Assembly (NCBI GenBank): GCA_014860225.1
Contig: JACZKE010000026.1
Span: 1-39,453, forward strand
Direction: 5' to 3'
DNA length: 39,453 nt
From: Desulfuromonadales bacterium
GTDB taxonomy: Bacteria; Desulfobacterota; Desulfuromonadia; Desulfuromonadales; BM103
The first letter of the stretch is position 1, and the number at the start of each line of letters is the position of its first letter. The notes under the pieces were generated by a model. The model was not told the DNA's origin. It saw nothing but the letters and a program-made list of their open reading frames with translations, and did not search any database. The translations under genes and the position numbers were made by a program. Of the stretch, positions 32,250 to 39,453 are shown one piece after another.

Positions 32250-32262
32250 GGACATAAGTGTC
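32250..32262. promoter_or_regulatory. Weaker candidate activator site upstream of the DUF1302 gene
   Basis: GGAC-ATAAGT-GTCA is an imperfect copy of the GAGAC-N6-GTCTC repeat seen at 32484, 32518 and 32690. It lies about 195 bp before the DUF1302 start codon. The 32055-32703 gap contains these repeats and no gene I can support. I found no convincing -24/-12 promoter in it. Confidence 0.4.
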
Positions 32263-32483
32263 AGAGATACAGGTACATTGATTCATCCTTCACATCTTCT
32301 AAGATTAAAATGAGAAGAAGCAGTCGCATGCACATATATCAAACATTGTTCCATTTAAACAATAAATTTTAGACAGACTAACATGGAAAGCCACAACAGC
32401 TTGTTTTCAAAGCAATATAATAATAGTTAAATTAAAACAATGTTGTATTTTTTAAAAAATAGTACCAGGTTTAATCTCAAAAT

Positions 32484-32533
32484 GAGACAATCATGTCTCG
32501 TTTTGGGACAATCAAGTGAGACATTAATGTCCA
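32484..32533. promoter_or_regulatory. Tandem inverted repeats, probable activator-binding sites
   Basis: A perfect GAGAC-AATCAT-GTCTC (32484-32499) and a near-perfect GAGAC-ATTAAT-GTCCA (32518-32533) flank a partial copy GGGACAATCAA (32505-32515). Sites of this shape and repetition are typical enhancer sites for NtrC-type regulators. Such a regulator is encoded just to the right (32704-34095). The likely target is the DUF1302 gene, 430 bp downstream on the minus strand. Confidence 0.6.
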
Positions 32534-32689
32534 GGTGGAAGGGGGAAGTGATGAGCAACTGCGTTCAACGCGGCGGCGCCAGGGAGAGGCAACAACTATA
32601 CCGTCTCAAACGCAGCTATACGTTAAGAGGTACACGCTAAGATGGTCGTCACCCACAAGGATTAGAATTGGCTAAAAGTCACGGAATCA

Positions 32690-32705
32690 GAGACTATTAT
32701 GTCTC
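32690..32705. promoter_or_regulatory. Perfect inverted repeat overlapping the response-regulator stop codon
   Basis: GAGAC-TATTAT-GTCTC has the same arms and spacing as the site at 32484-32499. It overlaps the end of the response-regulator gene. It may be a further enhancer site. The arms could also fold as a short hairpin at the end of that mRNA. Confidence 0.5.
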
Positions 32706-34095
32706 AGGTCCGCCGATACAGAGAAGGATCAAAGTCCAACTTCTGGAAAAGCCGGTGGAGATGGCGACGATTAAGGCCGGCGTGTTCAGCCACCCTGGAT
32801 ACATTGCCATGGTAGTAGATCATCAGCTTCTGAAAATATTCAAAACCTGCCTCATCCAGCAGCTCTTCCTTAAGATCGGCATAGGTACCTAAAGGCAAAC
32901 TCGAAACAGTTTCAGTATGCAAATGAAGAGGGAGGTGAGACACGTCAAGGTCCCGGGGATTATGGAACGTCATCACTTGCTCAAGCAAGTGGACTAGCTC
33001 TCGAACGTTTCCGGGCCAAGGGTAATGCTGGAGAATCTTCATCGCTTCGGCAGTTATTCCTCGGACCTTACGATTCAGTTTTCGATTTAACCGTTCGATA
33101 TAATGACGCACCAGCAACGGAACATCCTCCGAACGTTCCCGCAGAGGAGGAACGGGAATTTCGATCACCTTGAGCCGGTAGAAGAGGTCTTCCCGAAACC
33201 CCCCGCCTTTAACCTCTTGTTCGAGGTTCCGATTGGTCGCCGCCACGATCCGAGCTTCGGTGCTTCGCTGGCGCGTCTCTCCCACACGCGTAAACGTTTT
33301 TTCCTGCAGAATCCGCAACAACTTTTTCTGAAGTACTTGAGGAATTTCGCCTATCTCATCGAGAAAAACAGTGCCATCATCAGCCGCCTCAAAATATCCT
33401 GCCCTCTCTCGATGTGCGCCAGTAAAGGATCCTTTGACATGACCGAACAGTTCGCTCTCCAACAGAGTGTCTGGAATGGAGGCGCAGTCCACCGTGACAA
33501 AGGGTTTTGCCTGCCGCCCTCCCGAAGCATGTACAGCCCGGGCGACCAACTCTTTACCTGTTCCGCTTTCACCGGTTATCAAGACCGTTGAATCTGTTTG
33601 CGCGACAGCCGATACAGCTTCAAGCATTTTGTGGATTGCGGCGCTTTCCCCAACAATTCCTTCGAACTCCCCTTTGCGACCAGTGGTTTCTGCCAGCAAA
33701 CGGTAACGGCGTCTTTGCCCACGATGATCCAGCGCCTTTTGTAGGGTCAATTCAATTTTGGTCAGGTCGAAGGGCTTCTCCAAAAAACCATAGGCCCCTT
33801 CGCGCACCGCCTGGACTGCAGTCTCTATGGTGCCGTGTGCGGTAAGGATCAGGGCAGGCAATTCGGGCTGTGCCTGAAGGGCTCGCCGTAATAACTCCAT
33901 TCCATCCATCCCCGGCATCTTGAGATCAAAGATCGCGGCATCCGGATCCCAGGAGCGGATACGGGCCAAACCCTGCAAGGGTACGCACTCGCCAAGGGCT
34001 TCATAGCCCATCAGTTCCAAAGCCTGGAGGAGGGCTTCGAGCAGTCCCAGGTCATCATCGACGACCAAAATTCGAGGACGTAAAGCAGTGGTCAT
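32704..34095 (-). CDS. Sigma-54-dependent response regulator (NtrC family)
   Basis: A 463-residue three-domain regulator. The receiver domain (1-120) has the acidic pair in 'VVDDD', the phosphoacceptor Asp57 in 'IFDLKMPGMDG' and a conserved lysine in 'FLEKPF'. The AAA+ domain (about 145-380) has Walker A 'GESGTGKE', 'GSFTGA' as a variant of the sigma-54-contacting GAFTGA loop, Walker B 'GTVFLDEIGE', and the arginine region 'FREDLFYRL'. A C-terminal helix-turn-helix ends near 'LNRRHLHRLFQKL'. Its start overlaps the kinase stop by 4 bp. It probably binds the GAGAC-N6-GTCTC sites nearby and activates the DUF1302 run. The signal is unknown. Confidence 0.92.
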   Translation of the reverse strand: MTTALRPRILVVDDDLGLLEALLQALELMGYEALGECVPLQGLARIRSWDPDAAIFDLKMPGMDGMELLRRALQAQPELPALILTAHGTIETAVQAVREGAYGFLEKPFDLTKIELTLQKALDHRGQRRRYRLLAETTGRKGEFEGIVGESAAIHKMLEAVSAVAQTDSTVLITGESGTGKELVARAVHASGGRQAKPFVTVDCASIPDTLLESELFGHVKGSFTGAHRERAGYFEAADDGTVFLDEIGEIPQVLQKKLLRILQEKTFTRVGETRQRSTEARIVAATNRNLEQEVKGGGFREDLFYRLKVIEIPVPPLRERSEDVPLLVRHYIERLNRKLNRKVRGITAEAMKILQHYPWPGNVRELVHLLEQVMTFHNPRDLDVSHLPLHLHTETVSSLPLGTYADLKEELLDEAGFEYFQKLMIYYHGNVSRVAEHAGLNRRHLHRLFQKLDFDPSLYRRT

Positions 34096-36227
34096 TGTTC
34101 CATTCCTACAGGAAACTCAACGCGAAACCGACACCCTTTAGGACTCAAGTTCTGAACCTCGATCTTGCCCTGGTGCCCATCAACGATACTGCTTACAACA
34201 GAAAGTCCAAGACCTGTCCCCTTTCCGACCTCCTTGGTGGTAAAAAACGGATCGAAGATATGGGGCATAATCTCTTCTGCAATTCCTGGGCCTTCGTCTT
34301 CCACTTCAAGAACAAAAGAGGGTTCCCTTCCCTCAATGAAGACGAACCGAGTACGAACCCGAATCTCACCCCCCTCACTCTGGGCGGCGATTGAGTTACC
34401 TAAAAGGTTCCATAACACCTGCTTAAAACCTGATCGGTCAAGACAACACTCCAGTGATTTTTCATTGAGATACAAACGCAACTCCACTCCCTGAGCATGT
34501 GCTTCATGTCTAGCCATTTCAACTATATCTCTCACCAGAACATGCGGATCTACTCTGTTTTTGACAAAGTTTTGCAGCCTGGAGAGATCCAGAAGATTAC
34601 GCAGTTTTATCTGAATTCTGTTAATCTCCCCCATTACCTTCTGTAGATTGGCGGAAGCCTCACCAGGTAAATCCGAACGTCGCAGCAACATCTGGGTGTA
34701 GGTAGAGATGGTCGCCAAGGGGTTGTTGACCTCATGAGCCACCCCAGCGGCCAGACGCCCCACAGCTGTTAGTTTTCGCCCCCTTGCCACCTCGGCATGG
34801 GCTTTCTCAAGCTCAATTTTTTTCAATTGAAGGCTCTCTGCCATAGAGTTGAGAGCCTTGCCAAGCTCTCCGAATTCGGCCTCCTCTTCACGCACCCGAT
34901 GAGAGAGGTTACCGCTGCCAAACTCGCTAATCCCGCCTAGCAGAGTGCGTAACCCGCGAGACTGGTGGGCCACCACGACATACCCGAGGCTACCCATCGC
35001 AAGTATGGAAAAAATCAGGATGTGAAGGAAATTGCCCCGGATTCGCTCGGTCTCTGCAAAGATTGCCTGAGCTTTCTCGTTTACTGGACCAAGCAGCTCA
35101 TCTTCCGGGACCAGCAGAAAAAGCCGCCATCCTAAAGCCTCTACTTCGGCATATCCCACAAATGCTCTAAAGCCATCGGTCTCAATGAAATCTACGCTTA
35201 CTTTATTCTCTTTTGGCCGCGCCATAGCCTTACCTGCTTCCGAGAGTTCCTCAAGAACAAGATCCTGCCCGTAAGCAGGAAGTTCAGGGTTCAGTCCAAG
35301 AGTGGCCAGAGGAAGGTTTTCTGAGGCCGCAATAATTTCGTCACTCGACAGGAGCAGCGAACTGGAACCAGCGCCCAGGCGGACCTGACTTATCTCCTGG
35401 AGCAGAGCCTCTACAGTTATATCAACCGCGACAGTGGCCACGTGCTCTCCGTTGACAAAGACCGGCGATAAGCAGGAGATCATACTATGCTGCGTCAAAG
35501 GGTCGATATAGACAGGGGTAAAGACCTCGGTTCGCGTAGGGTTGTGAATAGGATCTGAGAGATAGTAGAAGGGCCAGGAGGTAATTCCAGGGTAGCGGGG
35601 AAGACGCTTGAAGTCGCGCCATGGGTAGGTGCGAGAGAATAGGTCCCTGTGGATGAACCAGCTGAGAACCACTTTCGGTTCCAACGCCACCAGAGGTTTC
35701 AGAATAATGTCCAGACTCTCGGTTGCCTCGATCAATGAATCAAGGGAGGGACGGTATCCCGGGATGGCCGGATTTGAGTTCTTCCAGTCGAAATCCTCCA
35801 ATATTGGGATCAGTGAATCTAAAGATGGAAGCTGCCTGGGAACAAACAAACTCGAGTTCCCATCGTCGGCAGGGTTGGTATAATCGCCCTCGGCATCCAA
35901 GTGATAACGGCTACCGTTCCTGTATAAAAAATGAGCTGGATTTTCTAATACAGACTGGGACAATAAACCAAGCAGGTGGACCTGATCCTTTATGTTGGAA
36001 AATTCAGTAGAGATTGCTTCCGCTTTTACAGCCAGATGGCTTTTTAGGAAATCAACCTGTGAAGTGACCAGCGCACTCCGGACCTCTTGGAGGGAGACAT
36101 CCTTGATTGTGCGCAGATGGCTGAAGGTAAGATTGGCTATCACTCCGATAGGCACCAGAAAAAGAATCATGGCGCAGATAAAGAGTTTAAAGATCAGCCG
36201 TTTTTTTCTCCAGGATTCTATGACCAT
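34092..36227 (-). CDS. Membrane sensor histidine kinase (Cache sensor, HAMP, HisKA, HATPase)
   Basis: A 711-residue kinase. A first membrane helix ('[19 protein letters not shown]') precedes a large periplasmic region of about 350 residues that looks like a double Cache sensor. A second helix ('[17 protein letters not shown]') and a HAMP linker follow. The phosphoacceptor histidine is in '[19 protein letters not shown]', and the ATPase has '[12 protein letters not shown]', 'DEGPGI' and '[12 protein letters not shown]'. It is coupled to the response regulator by a 4-bp overlap. Cache sensors bind small molecules such as amines, amino acids or carboxylates, so an amine or aromatic acid signal is conceivable but unproven. 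Confidence 0.92.
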   Translation of the reverse strand: MVIESWRKKRLIFKLFICAMILFLVPIGVIANLTFSHLRTIKDVSLQEVRSALVTSQVDFLKSHLAVKAEAISTEFSNIKDQVHLLGLLSQSVLENPAHFLYRNGSRYHLDAEGDYTNPADDGNSSLFVPRQLPSLDSLIPILEDFDWKNSNPAIPGYRPSLDSLIEATESLDIILKPLVALEPKVVLSWFIHRDLFSRTYPWRDFKRLPRYPGITSWPFYYLSDPIHNPTRTEVFTPVYIDPLTQHSMISCLSPVFVNGEHVATVAVDITVEALLQEISQVRLGAGSSSLLLSSDEIIAASENLPLATLGLNPELPAYGQDLVLEELSEAGKAMARPKENKVSVDFIETDGFRAFVGYAEVEALGWRLFLLVPEDELLGPVNEKAQAIFAETERIRGNFLHILIFSILAMGSLGYVVVAHQSRGLRTLLGGISEFGSGNLSHRVREEEAEFGELGKALNSMAESLQLKKIELEKAHAEVARGRKLTAVGRLAAGVAHEVNNPLATISTYTQMLLRRSDLPGEASANLQKVMGEINRIQIKLRNLLDLSRLQNFVKNRVDPHVLVRDIVEMARHEAHAQGVELRLYLNEKSLECCLDRSGFKQVLWNLLGNSIAAQSEGGEIRVRTRFVFIEGREPSFVLEVEDEGPGIAEEIMPHIFDPFFTTKEVGKGTGLGLSVVSSIVDGHQGKIEVQNLSPKGCRFRVEFPVGMEQ

Positions 36228-36556
36228 AAAACCGCGCCCTTAACGCAGTGCAAACACGCACAGATACAAATCGAAGATCGCCAACCCGTGTCTGCACGAA
36301 ATTGCATTAATCATTGGACACTTCGCTGGCGGGTGTCAAGCGGGTTGACGGTGCATTAAAATATGAGACAGCAGAGGACATGCACGTCATGCTCCACCTG
36401 TAATCAGCGGAAACTCTCTCGGGACCCGCCTTTCCCGAAAGACGCAAGCCCTCCTCAGTCGCAAAGATTAAATCGGCACAATCTTACCCGACAGCGTCAT
36501 GCCAGGAGCGCAGGCAAAGCAATAATATTCTCACGAAAAACTACGTTCTATTTATC

Positions 36557-36586
36557 TTGACACACAAAACAGTATTGCGGTACCTT
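36557..36586 (+). promoter_or_regulatory. Candidate sigma-70-type promoter for the bamBC-like genes
   Basis: TTGACA (36557-36562), an 18-bp spacer and TACCTT (36581-36586) form a good -35 and a weak -10 element. It would give a leader of about 170 nt ahead of the ATG at 36761. The 36228-36760 gap otherwise holds the structured leader below and a partial GAGAC-like repeat near 36365-36389. I see no gene in it. Confidence 0.45.
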
Positions 36587-36594
36587 TTTACACA

Positions 36595-36628
36595 CATCCC
36601 CTTCTTGGGACCAGATGGTCCAGGGATG
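36595..36628 (+). ncRNA. Structured 5' leader hairpin ahead of the bamB-like gene
   Basis: CATCCC (36595-36600) pairs with GGGATG (36623-36628). Inside, GGACC and GGTCC close an AGAT tetraloop, with a 7-8 nt asymmetric bulge on the left side. The element begins just after the candidate promoter, so it would be at the very 5' end of the transcript. It may stabilise the mRNA or act as a sensing leader. No known riboswitch class is recognised. Confidence 0.45.
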
Positions 36629-36760
36629 ATCGCAGCAAAAACAGCGTTCCCCGACCAATCCGGAGGAACGGTTGACTCATAGCTGTTTCGCGCTTCCAAG
36701 GCCCGGTGACTTTCAAATCTGCGGGCGAAAAGTCCAACAAAATCCAGAAGAGGTACGAGC

Positions 36761-38770
36761 ATGAGGTACGCAGAGACAGGGTTCAATTTAGAGATTGATT
36801 TATCCCGGGGGAATATCGAGAAGGTTGCTACGGATCCCGCAGACACCGAGCTTTATCTCGGCGGACTGGGAACCAATACCAAGATCCTGTGGGACAGAGT
36901 CTCCCCTGAGGTCGAGCCTTTTTCTCCCGACAATCTCCTGATCTTCGGCACCGGTCTTTTATGTGGCACACCGGCGACCGGTTGTAATCGTACCATTATC
37001 TCCACCATTTCTCCCCAGACCCAGCTAATGGCATTTTCGATGATGGGCGGATTCTGGGCACCGGAACTGAAGTATGCCGGTTATGACAAAGTGGTGCTGC
37101 GCGGCAAATCCTCCAGCCTCGTTTACCTGTGGATCAACGACGACAAGGTGGAAATTCGTGATGCCGAGCATTTGCGTGGCAAAGGTGCCATTGAAACCGC
37201 GGAACTGATCAAGCAGGAATTGAAGGAGCCGAAAGCCCAGGTAGCCGCTATCGGCATGGCCGGTGAAAACCGGGTCTATTATGCTTCCATTGAACAGGGC
37301 AGGTCCAGTGCCAGCCGTGGCGGCATCGGCGCTGTGATGGGGGACAAAGGCGTAAAGGCGATCGTTGTTCGCGGCACCAAGGATATCAACATTGCCCAGC
37401 CGGCTGAATTCATTGGCCTGTGCGGCGAGGTGCTGGACTATATAAAACACCGGGAAAGCAATCCAGTCCCCGGGGTCATGCCCATTTTAGCCGGACTTGG
37501 TTCTCCGCAAGAGATGAAAGTCCACGATGAGAAGTGGCATACCGAGAATTTCATGTGGGGGAACTCCCGAACCCGCAGAAAAGATTTCTGGAATGATGAG
37601 ATCGCAAAGGAATGGACCGAGACGCTGGAAAAGGCCCGGACCCGGTTGGTCAGTTGTTTTAATTGCCCGATGGAATGCGGAGCGACCATCTCCATGCCGG
37701 GCCTTCCTACCTACATGATGAAATGTTTCACCAAGCTGACCTACACCATGGGAGCCTATTCAGATTTGGATTTCGGCTTACGGATCGCCCAGAAAGCCAC
37801 CGAGTATGGAGTTGACGGATTCTCCACTCCGCAAGTCATGGCCTTTGCCCTCGAACTTCTGGATAACGGTATTTTGACGGACAAAGACTTTCCCGAAATG
37901 CCGGAAAACAACGAAGGCAGGTTTTACTATCTGCTTGACAAGATTGTCCGGCGGGAAGGGATCGGCGATGTTCTGGCTAATGGCACCTATTGGGCAGCCA
38001 AAGAGATCGGCAACGGTGCAGACGCCTATGCACATAACAACATCAAAAAGACCGAGCAGTTGCCCCTGAAGCTGTCCATGTTGAATCCTGTTTATTTCCT
38101 CATGTATGCGACCGGCGAAAAGATGAACATAACCCAGATTGAAGGACAGTTCCCGCAGGCGCCGTTTGCAACAAAAGAGGAAAGAGAAGCTTTTGTAGCA
38201 GACTGGATCCAGGTCCCTGATGAAAAATTCAAGCAAATTCTGCTGGACTGGGAATTCCGCGGCGAGAATTCAAACCCCTACTACCCAACGATTGAAATGT
38301 CGTGTGACATTGTCGACTGGCAAGAGACGATGCATTACATCGATGACGCTCTCGGCCAATGTGCCGGGCTGTCATCATTCCCCCTGAAACCGCCGTATCA
38401 TATTCACAATTACCCGAAATTTATTTCGGCAGGGGCCGGGATCGAGATGGACCAGGTCAAACTCACGCAAGCGGCCAGGCGCTACCGGACCCTGGTTAGG
38501 GCCGTCAATATAAGCAGAGGCATGCGGCGCAAGGACGAAAAGCCGCCTGAGAACCATTGGAAGAAAAGATTTCCCGAACTTGAAGAGCAGCTCCTGGATG
38601 CGTATTACAAACTGAAGGGGTGGAATAACGATGGTATTCCGACCAAAGAGTCCTTACATGAATTGGGCTTGGATTACGTGAGCGAAGTTTTTGTCGCGAG
38701 GGGTATCTTGACGGACGGCGAAGATATGCCTGGTGAAGATGAAGCATTAGCGGTAACCGAAAGCAATTAG
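36761..38770 (+). CDS. bamB: Tungsten-dependent oxidoreductase, BamB-like (class II benzoyl-CoA reductase active-site subunit family)
   Basis: A 669-residue aldehyde ferredoxin oxidoreductase family protein. It starts 'MRYAETGFNLEIDLSRGNIE', which I recognise as BamB-like, and continues with 'GLLCGTPATGCNRT' and 'SASRGGIGAVMGDKG' in the pterin-binding part. Fe-S ligands are in 'SCFNCPMECGA', and the last cysteine probably in 'LGQCAGLSSF'. BamB reduces benzoyl-CoA to the dienoyl-CoA in strict anaerobes, using tungstopterin and a bifurcating partner complex. The bamC-like gene and a third Fe-S gene follow, as in Geobacter. Some AOR paralogues with the same partners act on other substrates, so the benzoyl-CoA role needs the genes beyond the edge. 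GAGG lies 8 bp before ATG. Confidence 0.85.
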   Translation: MRYAETGFNLEIDLSRGNIEKVATDPADTELYLGGLGTNTKILWDRVSPEVEPFSPDNLLIFGTGLLCGTPATGCNRTIISTISPQTQLMAFSMMGGFWAPELKYAGYDKVVLRGKSSSLVYLWINDDKVEIRDAEHLRGKGAIETAELIKQELKEPKAQVAAIGMAGENRVYYASIEQGRSSASRGGIGAVMGDKGVKAIVVRGTKDINIAQPAEFIGLCGEVLDYIKHRESNPVPGVMPILAGLGSPQEMKVHDEKWHTENFMWGNSRTRRKDFWNDEIAKEWTETLEKARTRLVSCFNCPMECGATISMPGLPTYMMKCFTKLTYTMGAYSDLDFGLRIAQKATEYGVDGFSTPQVMAFALELLDNGILTDKDFPEMPENNEGRFYYLLDKIVRREGIGDVLANGTYWAAKEIGNGADAYAHNNIKKTEQLPLKLSMLNPVYFLMYATGEKMNITQIEGQFPQAPFATKEEREAFVADWIQVPDEKFKQILLDWEFRGENSNPYYPTIEMSCDIVDWQETMHYIDDALGQCAGLSSFPLKPPYHIHNYPKFISAGAGIEMDQVKLTQAARRYRTLVRAVNISRGMRRKDEKPPENHWKKRFPELEEQLLDAYYKLKGWNNDGIPTKESLHELGLDYVSEVFVARGILTDGEDMPGEDEALAVTESN

Positions 38771-38789
38771 AGCGTGGAGGGCGTGAACC

Positions 38790-39335
38790 TTGAAGATCAA
38801 CAAGAGAACCAAAACCATTAAAACCATCAAGATTGACATTGACAAATGCAACGGTTGCCGGGCCTGTGAGGTTATCTGTTCTTCCTTTCACGCTGCGCCG
38901 AAATACAGCAGCAACAATCCGGCGAGATCGCGTATCCGCGTGATTCGTGAGCCGATCAGAGACGTCTATGTCCCTGTTTACGCGGGAGACTATGTCGTCG
39001 CCGAATGTGCGGGCAGAGACAAATACACCATTGACGGCAAAGAATACGACGAATGTTCTTTTTGCCGGGCGTCCTGTCCATCCAGAGATCTGTTCAAGGA
39101 GCCTGATTCCGGCCTGCCGCTCAAATGCGACATGTGTGAAGGCGAAGACGAGCCCTTGTGTGTCAAGTGGTGCATGGTTGATGCCCTGACCGTCGAAGAG
39201 CGGCAAGAAGCAGTCGGAGAAGCTGAAGAGGTTCGCGACGAAATCGAGATCGGCATAGGCCTGGAATCACTGGTCAACCGGTTTGGTATCGATAAGGTCG
39301 TTGATCTGGTCGCACAGCTTTCCAAAACCAAATAG
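38790..39335 (+). CDS. bamC: BamC-like ferredoxin subunit with multiple 4Fe-4S clusters
   Basis: A 181-residue Fe-S electron-transfer protein. Cysteine groups are 'CNGCRACEVIC' near the N-terminus, 'CSFCRASC' in the middle, and 'CDMCEGEDEPLCVKWC' further on. They are enough for three or four 4Fe-4S clusters in the HycB/DmsB style. The start is TTG at 38790, with GGAGG 9 bp upstream, 19 bp after the bamB stop. It is expected to pass electrons to the tungsten subunit. The length and order match bamC of the Geobacter bam cluster. The C-terminal 'VNRFGIDKVVDLVAQLSK' tail is typical for the subunit. Confidence 0.85.
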   Translation: MKINKRTKTIKTIKIDIDKCNGCRACEVICSSFHAAPKYSSNNPARSRIRVIREPIRDVYVPVYAGDYVVAECAGRDKYTIDGKEYDECSFCRASCPSRDLFKEPDSGLPLKCDMCEGEDEPLCVKWCMVDALTVEERQEAVGEAEEVRDEIEIGIGLESLVNRFGIDKVVDLVAQLSKTK

Positions 39336-39356
39336 AACGACAGGACAGGTGATAGC

Positions 39357-39453
39357 GTGGAAACCTTAGCTCCCGAAAAAGAGATTATCGAGGTCATCAA
39401 GGAAAACGGCGGCGACTCGTTCAAGTACTGTTATCAGTGCGGGCTCTGCGATG
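39357..39453 (+). CDS. Start of a Fe-S/heterodisulfide-reductase-like protein (BamD-like), cut by the window end
   Basis: Only 32 codons are visible, from a GTG at 39357. They begin a helix-rich stretch and reach 'CYQCGLC', the first half of a 4Fe-4S motif. This fits an HdrC/BamD-type subunit, the third gene of a bam cluster. CAGGACAGG lies upstream of the start. The frame is open to the edge and the rest lies outside. Confidence 0.65.
   Translation, partial: METLAPEKEIIEVIKENGGDSFKYCYQCGLCD

Noticed and set aside
36327-36341. TGGCGGGTGTCAAGC as a sigma-54 promoter for the bamB-like gene
   Set aside because: Core spacing is right, but the -12 element is poor and it would give a leader of about 400 nt. 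The sigma-70-type candidate at 36557 is closer.

Overview
The window looks like a chromosomal piece of an anaerobic, metabolically versatile bacterium of the Desulfuromonadales/Geobacter type (Desulfobacterota). This is inferred from a BamBC-type tungsten oxidoreductase module at the right edge, several sigma-54 regulators, a multi-subunit amine dehydrogenase feeding c-type hemes, and a second tungstopterin-type aldehyde oxidoreductase. No rRNA, tRNA, CRISPR array, transposase or phage gene was seen.

Region 1 (1-14480, plus strand). The tail of a Fis-type activator and its terminator precede a long catabolic run that resembles ectoine/hydroxyectoine utilisation. It encodes a class III aminotransferase, a D-2-hydroxyacid dehydrogenase, glutamate dehydrogenase, an ectoine-hydrolase (DoeA/EutD) family protein, an Asp/Glu-racemase-fold protein, an M20 deacylase, a TeaABC-like TRAP transporter with a TeaD-like universal stress protein, an EutB-like PLP dehydratase, a second divergent DoeA paralogue, a RidA protein and an EamA permease. 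The proposed logic is uptake, ring opening, deacetylation, transamination or dehydration, and recycling of amino groups through glutamate dehydrogenase.

Region 2 (14677-25430, minus strand). This is a quinohemoprotein amine dehydrogenase cluster in the order qhpA-qhpD-qhpC-qhpB, two U32 proteins, qhpF, qhpE fused in frame to an aldehyde oxidoreductase, and a MoaD/ThiS-like carrier. QhpC keeps every residue needed for the CTQ cofactor and its three thioether cross-links. The O2-dependent flavin monooxygenase QhpG known from aerobic clusters is absent. In its place is a pair of U32 proteins with UbiU/UbiV-like cysteine patterns, the family known for O2-independent hydroxylation. I regard an anaerobic route to the tryptophylquinone cofactor as the most exciting hypothesis in the window. 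The linked aldehyde oxidoreductase would oxidise the aldehyde made from the amine.

Region 3 (25525-32054, minus strand) holds an envelope set: an RND/MMPL transporter, a YCF48-like propeller, a DUF1329 protein and a DUF1302 outer-membrane barrel. A strong terminator follows the DUF1329 gene. It is oriented so that transcription could continue at a lower level into region 2.

Region 4 (32055-36227) contains a set of GAGAC-N6-GTCTC inverted repeats and a sensor kinase/sigma-54 response regulator pair. Region 5 (36228-39453, plus strand) has a divergent promoter region with a structured leader, then bamB-like, bamC-like and the first codons of a bamD-like Fe-S gene cut by the window edge.
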